Assembly: GCF_003865135.1 (NCBI RefSeq)
Contig: NZ_BHZC01000001.1
Coordinates: 6,014,001 to 6,078,000 of the forward strand
Source: Streptomyces chrestomyceticus JCM 4735
Lineage (GTDB): Bacteria; Actinomycetota; Actinomycetes; Streptomycetales; Streptomycetaceae
Reading direction: 5' to 3'
Length of the DNA: 64,000 bases
Shown here: positions 51,998 through 60,207 of the stretch, piece by piece
Layout: every line of letters begins with the position of its first letter
Numbering within the stretch: position 1 is the stretch's first letter
Made by a program: the position numbers and the translations under genes
The notes under the pieces: model-generated
Database searches by the model: none
Told to the model about the DNA's origin: nothing
Seen by the model: only the letters and a program-made list of their open reading frames with translations

Positions 51998-53821
51998 TCA
52001 GTACGACAACCCGTACCCGACCGGATGGAGGACGCTCCCCGGCGCGTCGGCCCGCATGACCGGTACCGGTAGCTTCCCTTCCGGGTCGCGGCGCCCGGCG
52101 ATCACCCGGGCCGCGGCCCGCAGTTCCACATCCGTCCAGGAGTAGGTGGCCAGCGCCGCCCGTACGCCCGGCAGTTGCGCGATGTCGTACGGATTGCGTA
52201 CGGCCACCTGAACCACCGGCTTGCCGGTTTCCAGCAGTGCCCCGACCAGGGCGCGCTGCGACGACGCTGCCGTGACGTTGTACGTCGTCACGATCGCCGC
52301 GTCCTGTGTACGGAGCGCCGCAACCGCCCGGTCGATCAGTTCCTGGGTGGGTGCGGTGCCGGTGGGGAGCGCGGTGGCCGTGAAACCCAGTTGACTGAAG
52401 GTTTCTGCGAGCACTGTGGTGGGCGGGCCCCCGGTCCCGGACGGCGGCGCCGCGTCGGCGCCGGCCACCAGCAGACGCCGCTGCGCGCGCCGGGACAACG
52501 GCAGCAGCCCGCCGTCGTTGACGAGCAGCGTGGTGGTGCGGTCCGCGATCCGGTCCGCCGTGGCGAGATGCCGCCGCGTGCCGACGCAACGTTCCACCGC
52601 GCGGTGCGTCGTGTACGGATCGTCGAACAGCCCGCGCCGCTGCTTGAGCAGGAAAATACGGATCAGCTTCTCGTCGAGGGCGCGCTCGGTCAGCTCGCCC
52701 GTCCGTACCGCCTTGAGCACGCTCGCGAAAGCGACGGCGATGTTTGGCGGATTGAGCAACTGGTCGGCCCCCGCCTTGAGCGCGAGCACCGGCACCCGGG
52801 CGTCACCGTACTTCGTCCGTACGCCCTGCATCCCGAGCGAGTCGGTCACCACCACACCCTCGAAACCGAGCCGCTCGCGCAGGACGCCGGTGAGGATCGG
52901 CCGGGACAGCGTGGCCGGGTCCTCGCTCGGGTCGAAGGCGGGCACGACGATGTGCGCTGTCATGACCGAATCGATGCCGGCCTCGATCGCGGCCCGCAAC
53001 GGCGGGGCGTCCAGCCGCTCCCACTCCTCGGCGGTGTGCCGGATGTACGGCAGCCCGACGTGGCTGTCGGTGTCGGTGTCGCCGTGCCCCGGGAAGTGCT
53101 TGGCCGTCGCGGCCACCCCGGCGCGCTGGTACCCCTGTACCTGCGCGGTGACCAGCCGCGCCACCGCCTTCGGCTCGGAACCGAAGGAGCGTACGCCGAT
53201 CACGGGGTTGGCGGGATTGACGTTCACGTCGGCGACCGGCGCGTAGTCCTGCCGGATGCCCATCGCGTACAGCTCCTCGCCCGCGATCCGGCCGGCCGTA
53301 CGGGCGTCCTCGCGCGAGCGCCCGGCGCCCAGCGCCATCGCGCCGGGGAAGAGCGTGGCGGGCGCGCCGATCCGTGCCACTATCCCGTGCTCCTGGTCGG
53401 TGGAGATCAACAGCGGTACGGGGACGCGCTGGGCGGCGGCGGCCCGCTGGATGCCGTTGGAGAGGTCGGCGATCTGGTGGGGTTGGCGGGTGTTGTGCGC
53501 CCAGCCGAAGTAGATGATGCCGCCGAGGTGGTACTTGGCGACCAGTTCGGCGGCGTTGGAGACGCCCGTCTCCTTGCGGTTGGCCTCGGCGTCGGCGGGG
53601 TCCGGATCGGTCGCGGAGTGCCCGTAGACCCGCATCACGAACAACTGGCCGACCTTTTCCTCCAGATTCATCCGGGAAACGAGCCGGGCCGCGCGGGCGC
53701 GGGCATCGGCGGCCCCTGCGGCACGCGGGCCGGAAGCGACGGCGTGAACGGCGCCGCCGCCCGTACCCATGGCACAGGCGGCGGCCGCGGCGGTGGTCAG
53801 GACGGTACGTCTGGAGTGCAT
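51998..53821 (-). CDS. Tat-exported GH3 beta-N-acetylglucosaminidase (NagZ-like)
   Basis: Exported family 3 glycoside hydrolase, 607 aa. The start at 53821 has AAGGAG upstream. The Tat-type signal has twin Arg (HSRRTVLTTAAAAACAMG). The GH3 N domain begins at RMNLEEKVGQLFVMRVYGH. The NagZ-subfamily loop KHFPGHGDTDTDSH provides the His/Asp dyad, and VTDSLGMQGV carries the nucleophile Asp. A GH3 C-terminal domain (TTLLVNDGGLLPLSRRAQRR, VAVRNPYDIAQLPGV, GYGLSY) makes it longer than cytosolic NagZ. Likely releases GlcNAc from wall fragments or chitin oligomers. Followed upstream by a 789-bp gene-free interval. Confidence 0.93.
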   Translation of the reverse strand: MHSRRTVLTTAAAAACAMGTGGGAVHAVASGPRAAGAADARARAARLVSRMNLEEKVGQLFVMRVYGHSATDPDPADAEANRKETGVSNAAELVAKYHLGGIIYFGWAHNTRQPHQIADLSNGIQRAAAAQRVPVPLLISTDQEHGIVARIGAPATLFPGAMALGAGRSREDARTAGRIAGEELYAMGIRQDYAPVADVNVNPANPVIGVRSFGSEPKAVARLVTAQVQGYQRAGVAATAKHFPGHGDTDTDSHVGLPYIRHTAEEWERLDAPPLRAAIEAGIDSVMTAHIVVPAFDPSEDPATLSRPILTGVLRERLGFEGVVVTDSLGMQGVRTKYGDARVPVLALKAGADQLLNPPNIAVAFASVLKAVRTGELTERALDEKLIRIFLLKQRRGLFDDPYTTHRAVERCVGTRRHLATADRIADRTTTLLVNDGGLLPLSRRAQRRLLVAGADAAPPSGTGGPPTTVLAETFSQLGFTATALPTGTAPTQELIDRAVAALRTQDAAIVTTYNVTAASSQRALVGALLETGKPVVQVAVRNPYDIAQLPGVRAALATYSWTDVELRAAARVIAGRRDPEGKLPVPVMRADAPGSVLHPVGYGLSY

Positions 53822-54610
53822 CGGCGCTCCTTCCGGGAAGCTTCCTCGCCGAGTGCGGCCCGGCGGTCCGAAGAAAACTCCCAAGAAGTCACGAGTAACC
53901 GGAAAAGGAATGCCGGTCAATGCTCGACGGCTCTGCCAGTCGGGGGATGCGGCGGTGCGTAGGTAGCGGTGCAGATGGGGCGGTGCGTGGGCGCGGTCGG
54001 GCGCGCGGGCTGGCTTGGGCTGGCTGTGGCGGGCCGGCTGTGGTGGACGGTTCGGGTCCACGGTCGCGCGGCGGCGGACGGCCCGGGGCGGTGATCCGCC
54101 ACCGGCGCGTTGGAGGGGGGTGCACCGGTGGCGGGTGCTGTCGGCCGCAGGCGGCGGAGAGGGTGGTCAGCAACGCAGCCAGCAGCGAGGCCGACACCGC
54201 ACTGCGGGGTCACACAGCACATCGTTTTGACGGTCGGCGGGCCAGGTGGGTTCCCCGGTTCGGCGCGAATACGGGAAAAGGTACGGATGTGAGGGGATGT
54301 GTTCCTGAGGTGGGCGCGGGCGGCGCAGAAACGTTTCTGACGCCGGGCGTGGCGGGTGGGAACTTCGTATGCCCGAAGTCCCGTACGCCTGCGCTTCCGT
54401 ACGTCCGTAGATCCGGACTCCCGTACCTCCGTACCTCCGTGCTTCCGTGCCTCTGCCCCGGGCCTCCCCAGCTCCGTACGTCCGGGCCGGCTCAACGCCC
54501 CTCGGCGTCGCGACCTGTGTACGCACCACGACGCCTTCTACCGTACGAGGCTCCCGCAGCCAGGCGCGACCAACGGCCGCGCGCGGCACCGCCTCCCGAT
54601 TCCGCGCTCC
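53822..54610. other. 789-bp gene-free interval with degenerate short tandem repeats
   Basis: No convincing gene on either strand; the open frames are Arg/Gly-rich and overlap one another. Near 54393-54470 the minus strand contains about ten degenerate 8-9-bp units close to GTACGGAG. The 54170-54330 stretch is lower in GC than its surroundings. Confidence 0.6.
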
Positions 54611-55438
54611 TCAGGACGCAGCCGACGCCACCAGCCGCTCCAGGTGCTCACGCCCCGCGCTCAGCAACCCGGGAAGGTCGGCGGCGCGTGGATACCACCG
54701 CTTCTCGTACTCCCAGCACAGCCAACCGTCCCACTGCGCGCGGGCGAGCGCCCCGATGGAGTCGGCCAGCGGGACCGTGCCCGCGCCGAGTGGCAGGGGA
54801 GTGGTGTCCTCGGCTGAAGCAACGTCCTTGACCTGCACGAACCCGAGATACGGGGCCAGCGCCGCGAACGTGTCGGCCGGTGCCTCACCGCCGAGCCACG
54901 GATGCAGTACGTCCCAGAGCGCACCGATGTGCCGATGCCCCACGGGGCCCACGATCCGCGCCGCGTCGGCACCGCGGGGATGCGAATCGTGCGTCTCCAG
55001 AAGAACACGCACGTCCCGCTCCGCCGCGAACGGCGCGACCGCGGCCAGGTGCCGGGCCGCCTCCGCATCGGCTTCCTCGGCTGGGCGGTCGCCCCCACCG
55101 GGGAACACCCGCACGAACTTCGCTCCCAGGTCCGAAGCGAGCACGACCAGTTCGGTCAGCTCCGCCGCCAGCTCCTCCTCGCCACGTTCGTCATGGGCCG
55201 CGGCCACTCGGGCGTACCCCGACACCGCCAGAATGCTCACCCCGGCGTCGGCGAACTGCTCACGTACCGCAGACCGTTCCCGCAACCCGATGCGCGGATG
55301 GACCTGTTCCTCGGGGTGGGCCCGTAGCTCCACCCCGTCGAATCCGGCGCCGGCCGCCAGCCGCACGACCTCGCCCACCGGCATCCTGGGCACTCCGAGT
55401 GTCGAGAACGCATATCGCATATCGCTCATGAGAACCAT
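54611..55438 (-). CDS. Sugar phosphate isomerase/epimerase (xylose-isomerase-like TIM barrel)
   Basis: Cytosolic AP-endonuclease-2/xylose-isomerase-like TIM-barrel protein, about 275 aa. Three in-frame ATGs (55438, 55429, 55420) are possible and none has a strong Shine-Dalgarno; the first leaves 11 bp after the stop of the MarR-GNAT gene. Motifs are YAFSTLGVPRMPVGEVVRLA, AGFDGVELRAHPEEQ, RVLLETHDSHPRGAD (metal Glu and His), HIGALWDVLHPW (metal Asp) and LGFVQVKDV, and the C-terminal Glu is in DGWLCWEYEKRW. The metal-binding residues appear intact. Probably works with the divergent oxidoreductase locus on an unknown sugar or polyol. Confidence 0.9.
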   Translation of the reverse strand: MVLMSDMRYAFSTLGVPRMPVGEVVRLAAGAGFDGVELRAHPEEQVHPRIGLRERSAVREQFADAGVSILAVSGYARVAAAHDERGEEELAAELTELVVLASDLGAKFVRVFPGGGDRPAEEADAEAARHLAAVAPFAAERDVRVLLETHDSHPRGADAARIVGPVGHRHIGALWDVLHPWLGGEAPADTFAALAPYLGFVQVKDVASAEDTTPLPLGAGTVPLADSIGALARAQWDGWLCWEYEKRWYPRAADLPGLLSAGREHLERLVASAAS

Positions 55439-55449
55439 GTGAACACAGA

Positions 55450-56409
55450 TCAGAGCGGCAAACGCCAGTCCTGTCCGACGAGGTTCCGCCCGAAACTGTG
55501 GTGTGGCTTCTCGGCGGTCAGCTCGAAGCCCGCGCGCTCGTACAGGACGCGCGCCGCACTCAGTACGGAGTTCGTCCACAGGACCACTTCGCGGAAGCCG
55601 GCCTCGCGGGCGAAGTCGACGCACGCGGACACGAGCGCTCGGCCGACGCCGCGCCCGCGCGCTTCCGGCTCGACCAGGAGCAGTCGCAGCCGGGCCGTAC
55701 GAGGAGGTGTCTCGCTCGCCGGGGCGATGGCCGTGTCGATCCCGTCCCGTACGCACATGGCGGCGCCCACCCGTTCTCCGTCCAGTTCGGCGATCCAGAC
55801 GCGGTCCCAGCGCGCGTCGCGACGCTCGCCGTATTCGGCGACGATACGGGCCACCAACGCCTCGTAACCGAGGTCGAAACCGTACTCCCGCGCGTACAAG
55901 GCGGCATTGCGCTGCACCATCCAGCCGAGGTCGCCGGGGGCGGGGGCGCGCAGCCGTAGCACCGGTTCCGGATGCTTCGCCGTGTCGCCGAGCAGCTCTC
56001 TTATGGTCGCCATCGACTCAGTGAGGCGCGCTCGGTCCCAGGGAGGAAGGCGGTTGAGGAGCGTTCCCGCGGAGTCGCACGAACGTTCCTCCAGGAGTTT
56101 CGCTGTCGCGCGGCCGTCCTCCGTGAGCGTGATGCGCTGCCGCCGCCCGTCCCGCTCGGAAGGGCCGCGGGTGATCAGTCCGCTCTCTTCGAACCTGCCG
56201 AGCAGCCTGCTGAGATAACCCGCGTCCAGGGAGAGCGAGGCGCGCAGGTCGGCGGCGTCCACCTGCTGGGTGTGCGCGATCTCGTACAGGACTCGGGCTT
56301 CGGTGAGCGTGAACGGGGTGTAGAGGTGCCGCCCGTAGTCGAGCGCGCCGATGAGGTTCGTGTAGAAGCGGTTGAACCTGCGGATTTCCTGGACCTCGTG
56401 GGCTGACAT
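55450..56409 (-). CDS. MarR HTH fused to GNAT acetyltransferase
   Basis: Two-domain protein, 319 aa. Residues about 1-145 are a MarR-type winged helix (FTLTEARVLYEIAHTQQVDAADL, LSLDAGYLSRLLGRFEESGL, wing ERDGRRQRITLTEDGRA). Residues about 150-319 are a GNAT N-acetyltransferase with acetyl-CoA loop VEPEARGRGVGRALV and C-terminal strand WTNSVLSAARVLYERAGF. Such fusions are known and may sense or modify a small molecule. The ATG at 56409 lies next to the paired TTGAC/GTCAA elements at 56428-56455, which probably mediate autoregulation. Same direction as the TIM-barrel gene downstream (11-bp gap), so cotranscribed. Confidence 0.93.
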   Translation of the reverse strand: MSAHEVQEIRRFNRFYTNLIGALDYGRHLYTPFTLTEARVLYEIAHTQQVDAADLRASLSLDAGYLSRLLGRFEESGLITRGPSERDGRRQRITLTEDGRATAKLLEERSCDSAGTLLNRLPPWDRARLTESMATIRELLGDTAKHPEPVLRLRAPAPGDLGWMVQRNAALYAREYGFDLGYEALVARIVAEYGERRDARWDRVWIAELDGERVGAAMCVRDGIDTAIAPASETPPRTARLRLLLVEPEARGRGVGRALVSACVDFAREAGFREVVLWTNSVLSAARVLYERAGFELTAEKPHHSFGRNLVGQDWRLPL

Positions 56410-56427
56410 GGCGCACCCGCCTTACCG

Positions 56428-56455
56428 TTGACCCAGTCAAGGTTGACTGCGTCAA
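56428..56455. promoter_or_regulatory. Paired TTGAC-N3-GTCAA elements before the MarR-GNAT gene
   Basis: TTGACCCAGTCAA (56428-56440) and TTGACTGCGTCAA (56443-56455) are each near-palindromic and together form a larger inverted repeat with one mismatch and a 2-bp spacer. They overlap the end of the LacI gene. Confidence 0.7.
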
Positions 56456-57708
56456 GGGTACGGTACGGACGTGGACGCGCGCACCATCAACTCAGCGCGG
56501 AACGTGGCGACTTCTCCCAGCGGCGGCGCCTCACGCCCCATCGCCAGCCGCCCGGCCCGCGCGCCGGCTTCCTGAAGCGGCAGCCGTACGGTGGTGAGCG
56601 CCGGAGCCGCGTCCGCGCTGAACGGGAGGTCGTCGAAGCCCGCCACGGAAACGTCGCCGGGTATCCGCAGGCCGCGGTCGCGCAGCGCGGCGCACACTCC
56701 GAGTGCGGCGGTGTCGTTGGCCGCGACGATGGCGGTCAAGGAAGCGTCTCGGCGTAGCAGTTCCTGGGCGGCGTCGTAGCCGGCGGCGCGGTCGTATGTG
56801 CCGTGAACGGTGCGGTGGGCCGGGTCGGGAATGCCGTGCGTGGCGAGGGCGGCTCGGTGGCCCTCCAGGCGGTGGCGGGTGGTGGTACGGCCGGGCGGCC
56901 CGGCGACGTACCCGATATTCCGGTGGCCGAGTGAGACCAGGTGCTCGGTCAGCCGTCGGGCGCCGCCCTGGTTGTCGAAGGCGAGGGTGACGAGCTGCGA
57001 AGGCGTCTGCTGCGTCGGGATGTACCGCGGGGCGAAGGCGGCGCCATGAGAGGCGGTGCGGGTGTGGGAGCGCTCCACTGTGGTGCGCTTATGTTGGGTC
57101 GGCCCGGCCTCAGGGCGCTGCCCGTCTACCCCTGACGTGACAGGCGGTCGTCCGCACAACACCACTCTCGTTCCTGCCCCGACGAGCCGTGTCAGCGCCG
57201 CGGCCACGGCCTCAGCGTGAACGGCGTCCTCCACCGCGCCGCCGGTCAGGACAACCGCGGATGCGCGTTGTCGTTGGAGCAGCGTTAGATAAGTGAGTTC
57301 GCGTTCCGGGCAACCGCCTGTGTTGCACACGACGGCCAGCTTTTCGTCGGCACGTACCAGATGGTTCGGGTGGCCCGGGTAGTGGCGCGTACCGCCGTCA
57401 CCCGTTCGCGTGCCCGCTCCGCCGGCCGTCGGCGTGCCTGATCCACTGGTCACCTCGGACTGCACGGCCGAGGCGAGGATTCCGAAGAACGGGTCGGCGA
57501 TGTCGTTGACGAGAATGCCCACCAGGTCCGAAGTGGCGGCGGCCAGCGCGCTGGCCGGGCCGTTGACCACGTATTCCAGGTCTGACACGGCGCGCAGCAC
57601 GCGGGCCCGGGTGTTTTCGGCGACCGGGTAGTTGCCGTTCAGAACGCGCGAAACTGTTGCCGTCGAAACCCGCGCCCGTGCCGCAACATCCGCCAGTGTC
57701 ACTGCCAT
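56452..57708 (-). CDS. LacI-family regulator of the oxidoreductase/DUF993 locus
   Basis: LacI-type repressor, 418 aa; the start at 57708 is set by MAVTLADVAARARVSTATVS, the canonical LacI N-terminus (a frame to 57981 is rejected). The HTH is followed by the hinge EYVVNGPASALAAATS. The effector domain carries DIADPFFGILASAVQSEV, VTLAFDNQGGARRLTEHLV and DVSVAGFDDLPFSADAAPAL. Two low-complexity insertions (about residues 88-119 and 189-237) lengthen the family's usual 335-350 residues. Divergent from the Gfo/Idh/MocA operon, with a LacI-core palindrome (57779-57786) between them. Confidence 0.92.
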   Translation of the reverse strand: MAVTLADVAARARVSTATVSRVLNGNYPVAENTRARVLRAVSDLEYVVNGPASALAAATSDLVGILVNDIADPFFGILASAVQSEVTSGSGTPTAGGAGTRTGDGGTRHYPGHPNHLVRADEKLAVVCNTGGCPERELTYLTLLQRQRASAVVLTGGAVEDAVHAEAVAAALTRLVGAGTRVVLCGRPPVTSGVDGQRPEAGPTQHKRTTVERSHTRTASHGAAFAPRYIPTQQTPSQLVTLAFDNQGGARRLTEHLVSLGHRNIGYVAGPPGRTTTRHRLEGHRAALATHGIPDPAHRTVHGTYDRAAGYDAAQELLRRDASLTAIVAANDTAALGVCAALRDRGLRIPGDVSVAGFDDLPFSADAAPALTTVRLPLQEAGARAGRLAMGREAPPLGEVATFRAELMVRASTSVPYP

Positions 57709-57775
57709 CGATCGCCCCGCCCCCTGTCGTGCCTCTTGTCCTCGCCTCGTGCCGCAGGCTAGCTTCTCCCGCGAT

Positions 57776-57789
57776 GGAAAGCGCTTACT
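57776..57789. promoter_or_regulatory. LacI-type operator candidate
   Basis: GGAAAGCGCTTACT contains the symmetric AAGCGCTT core typical of LacI-family operators. It lies 68 bp from the regulator start and 142 bp from the oxidoreductase start. Confidence 0.65.
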
Positions 57790-57931
57790 ACGCGTTTCTG
57801 ATCCGCGCTCGCCGTCGGCTTGACCACCGTCGTCATGAAACGTCAACCGCTGTGCTCCGCTTGCCGCGGGCGCCGGCGCTCGTAACGCGCCCGCTCCGTG
57901 AGCGGAGTCCTCCGTTAGGAAGGGCCGGACC

Positions 57932-59083
57932 GTGACACGTACGACCGTACGCATCGCCATGAACGGCGTGACCGGACGCATGGGCTACCGCCAGCACCTG
58001 GTCCGATCCATCCTCGCGCTGCGAGAACACGGCGGACTGGATCTCGGTGACGGCACGGTGGTCTGGCCCGAACCGATTCTCGTGGGCCGCGCCGAACACA
58101 AGCTGCGGGCGCTCGCCGAGCGCCACGGCCTGGAGCACTGGAGCACCGATCTCGACGCTGTACTCGCGGACGACAGCGTCGACATCTACTTCGACGCCCA
58201 GGTCACTGGCGCGCGCGAGGAATCCGTGAAGAAAGCGATTGCTGCCGGGAAGCACCTGTACTGCGAGAAACCCACCGCCACCAGCCTCGACGGCGCGCTG
58301 GAACTGGCCCGCCTGGCCGACGAAGCCGGCGTCAAGCACGGCGTAGTACAGGACAAAATCTTCCTGCCCGGCCTGCTCAAGCTGCGCCGCCTGGTCGAAG
58401 GCGGTTTCTTCGGGCGCATCCTCTCCGTGCGGGGCGAGTTCGGCTATTGGGTCTTCGAAGGTGACTGGCAGTCGGCGCAGCGCCCGTCCTGGAACTATCG
58501 CGCCGAGGACGGCGGCGGCATCGCGACCGACATGTTCCCGCACTGGGAGTACGTCCTGCACGAACTCTTCGGCCGGGTACGGACCGTGCAGGCCCAGGTC
58601 ACCACCCATGTACCGCGTCGCTGGGACGAGAACGGCAAGCCGTACGAGGCCACTGCGGACGACGCCGCGTACGGAATCTTCCAGATGGACGGGGGCGTTG
58701 TCGCGCAGATCAACTCCTCCTGGGCGGTGCGAGTTAACCGCGACGAACTGGTCGAGTTCCAGGTGGACGGTACGGAAGGCTCCGCCGTCGCGGGGTTGCG
58801 GAAGTGCCGTATTCAGCACCGCGCCGCTACTCCCAAGCCGGTCTGGAACCCGGACATCCCGGCAACCGAACCGTTCCGCGAACAGTGGCAGGAGGTACCG
58901 GACAACGCGGAATTCGACAACGGCTTCAAGGCCCAGTGGGAACTGTTCCTGCGCCATGTCGTACGGGACGAGCCCTGGCGCTGGGACCTGACCGCGGGCG
59001 CGCGCGGCGTCCAGCTCGCAGAACTGGGGCTGAAATCGTCGGCGGAAGGCCGCCGCCTGGACGTACCGGAGCTCGGGCGATGA
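57932..59083 (+). CDS. Gfo/Idh/MocA-family NAD(P)-dependent oxidoreductase
   Basis: Sugar or polyol dehydrogenase of the Gfo/Idh/MocA family, 383 aa. The GTG at 57932 has AGGAAGG 13-19 bases upstream. The Rossmann motif is MNGVTGRMGYRQHL. The catalytic-Lys motif is YCEKPTATSLDGALEL. The C-terminal substrate domain has GVVQDKIFLPGLLKLRRLV and GGGIATDMFPHWEYVLHELF, with the active-site Asp and His. First gene of a three-gene operon whose frames overlap by ATGA. Likely oxidizes a cyclic polyol or sugar before aldol-type cleavage (inference). Confidence 0.93.
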   Translation: MTRTTVRIAMNGVTGRMGYRQHLVRSILALREHGGLDLGDGTVVWPEPILVGRAEHKLRALAERHGLEHWSTDLDAVLADDSVDIYFDAQVTGAREESVKKAIAAGKHLYCEKPTATSLDGALELARLADEAGVKHGVVQDKIFLPGLLKLRRLVEGGFFGRILSVRGEFGYWVFEGDWQSAQRPSWNYRAEDGGGIATDMFPHWEYVLHELFGRVRTVQAQVTTHVPRRWDENGKPYEATADDAAYGIFQMDGGVVAQINSSWAVRVNRDELVEFQVDGTEGSAVAGLRKCRIQHRAATPKPVWNPDIPATEPFREQWQEVPDNAEFDNGFKAQWELFLRHVVRDEPWRWDLTAGARGVQLAELGLKSSAEGRRLDVPELGR

Positions 59084-60207
59084 GTGGCCGGGGGCGCGGC
59101 GCATCCGGCGAGCCAGCCGTTGTCGGCACGCCTACCGCCGCCTCCCGTACCGTATTCGCCGCTGCTCACGTGGTCGCAGACCCCTTCGCCGACACCACCC
59201 CCGAAGGCCCTGCCGCCATCGACTGGGACGCGACCCTGGCCTTCCGCCACCACCTCTGGTCGCACGGCCTGGGCGTCGCCGAGGCCATGGACACCGCGCA
59301 GCGCGGCATGGGCCTCGACTGGTCATCGGCGGCCGAACTGATCCGCCGCTCCGCCGCCGAAGCCGTGGCGACAGGCGGACGTATCGCCTGCGGAGTCGGC
59401 ACGGACCAACTGACCGCGGCTGAAGTAAGCCTGGTCGATATCCGGGCCGCATACGAAGAGCAGCTCTCCCTCGTGGAGGGCGCAGGGGCCCATGCCATCA
59501 TCATGGCTTCCCGGCATCTCGCCGCGACGGCCACCGGACCGGAACCATACGTGGAAATCTACGGCCATCTGCTGCGCCAGGCCGCAGCGCCCGTGATCCT
59601 TCACTGGCTCGGCCCGATGTTCGACCCCGCTTTGCAGGGCTACTGGGGCAGCCCGGATCTGGACCTGGCAACCGAGACGTTTCTTCAGATCATCGCCGGG
59701 CACCCCGCCAAGGTGGACGGCGTGAAGGTGTCGTTGCTGGACGCCGATCGCGAAGTCCAGCTGCGCCGTCGTCTCCCGGAGTGCGTGCGCTGCTATACGG
59801 GCGACGATTTCCACTACCCCGAGCTGATCGCCGGCGACGCGCACGGCTTCAGCGACGCGCTGCTCGGCATTTTCGACCCGCTTGCGCCGTTGGCGGCGGA
59901 AGCCGTGCGCCTTCTAGACGGCGGCGACACTGCCGGCTTCCGAAAACTGCTGGACCCGACCGTCGCGCTCTCCCGCCATCTTTTCCAGGAACCGACGCGG
60001 TACTACAAGACCGGTGTCGTCCTGCTCGCCTGGCTCGCAGGGCATCAGTCACACTTCACCATGGTCGGCGGCCTCCAGTCGGTACGCTCGCTGCCCCATC
60101 TGAAGCGGGCGTACGAACTGGCCGACGACCTCGACCTGTTCCCCGACCCGGAGCTGGCGGCAGCCCGTATGCGTCGACTCGCCTCGGTGTACGGAGGTAC
60201 GGAATGA
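59080..60207 (+). CDS. DUF993 family, dihydrodipicolinate synthase/aldolase-like protein
   Basis: TIM-barrel protein of the DUF993 group, 375 aa. The ATG at 59080 overlaps the upstream stop by 4 bp (ATGA). Conserved blocks are TVFAAAHVVADPFAD, WDATLAFRHHLWSHGLGVAE, MDTAQRGMGLDW, GRIACGVGTDQL, PVILHWLGPMFDPALQGYWG, KVDGVKVSLLD, CYTGDDFHYPELIAGD and FTMVGGLQSVRSLPHLKRAY. The Lys of GVKVSLLD is in a place where class I aldolases form a Schiff base. No biochemical function is established to my knowledge. The tight coupling argues that it acts on the product of the oxidoreductase. Confidence 0.92.
   Translation: MSGRGRGASGEPAVVGTPTAASRTVFAAAHVVADPFADTTPEGPAAIDWDATLAFRHHLWSHGLGVAEAMDTAQRGMGLDWSSAAELIRRSAAEAVATGGRIACGVGTDQLTAAEVSLVDIRAAYEEQLSLVEGAGAHAIIMASRHLAATATGPEPYVEIYGHLLRQAAAPVILHWLGPMFDPALQGYWGSPDLDLATETFLQIIAGHPAKVDGVKVSLLDADREVQLRRRLPECVRCYTGDDFHYPELIAGDAHGFSDALLGIFDPLAPLAAEAVRLLDGGDTAGFRKLLDPTVALSRHLFQEPTRYYKTGVVLLAWLAGHQSHFTMVGGLQSVRSLPHLKRAYELADDLDLFPDPELAAARMRRLASVYGGTE

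Noticed and set aside
53920..54831. 303-codon plus-strand frame in the empty interval
   Set aside because: Runs into the antisense of the TIM-barrel gene, low-complexity composition, no supporting start.
57065..57077. CebR-like TGGGAGCGCTCCA inside the LacI gene
   Set aside because: Lacks one base of the palindrome and lies within coding sequence far from any promoter.
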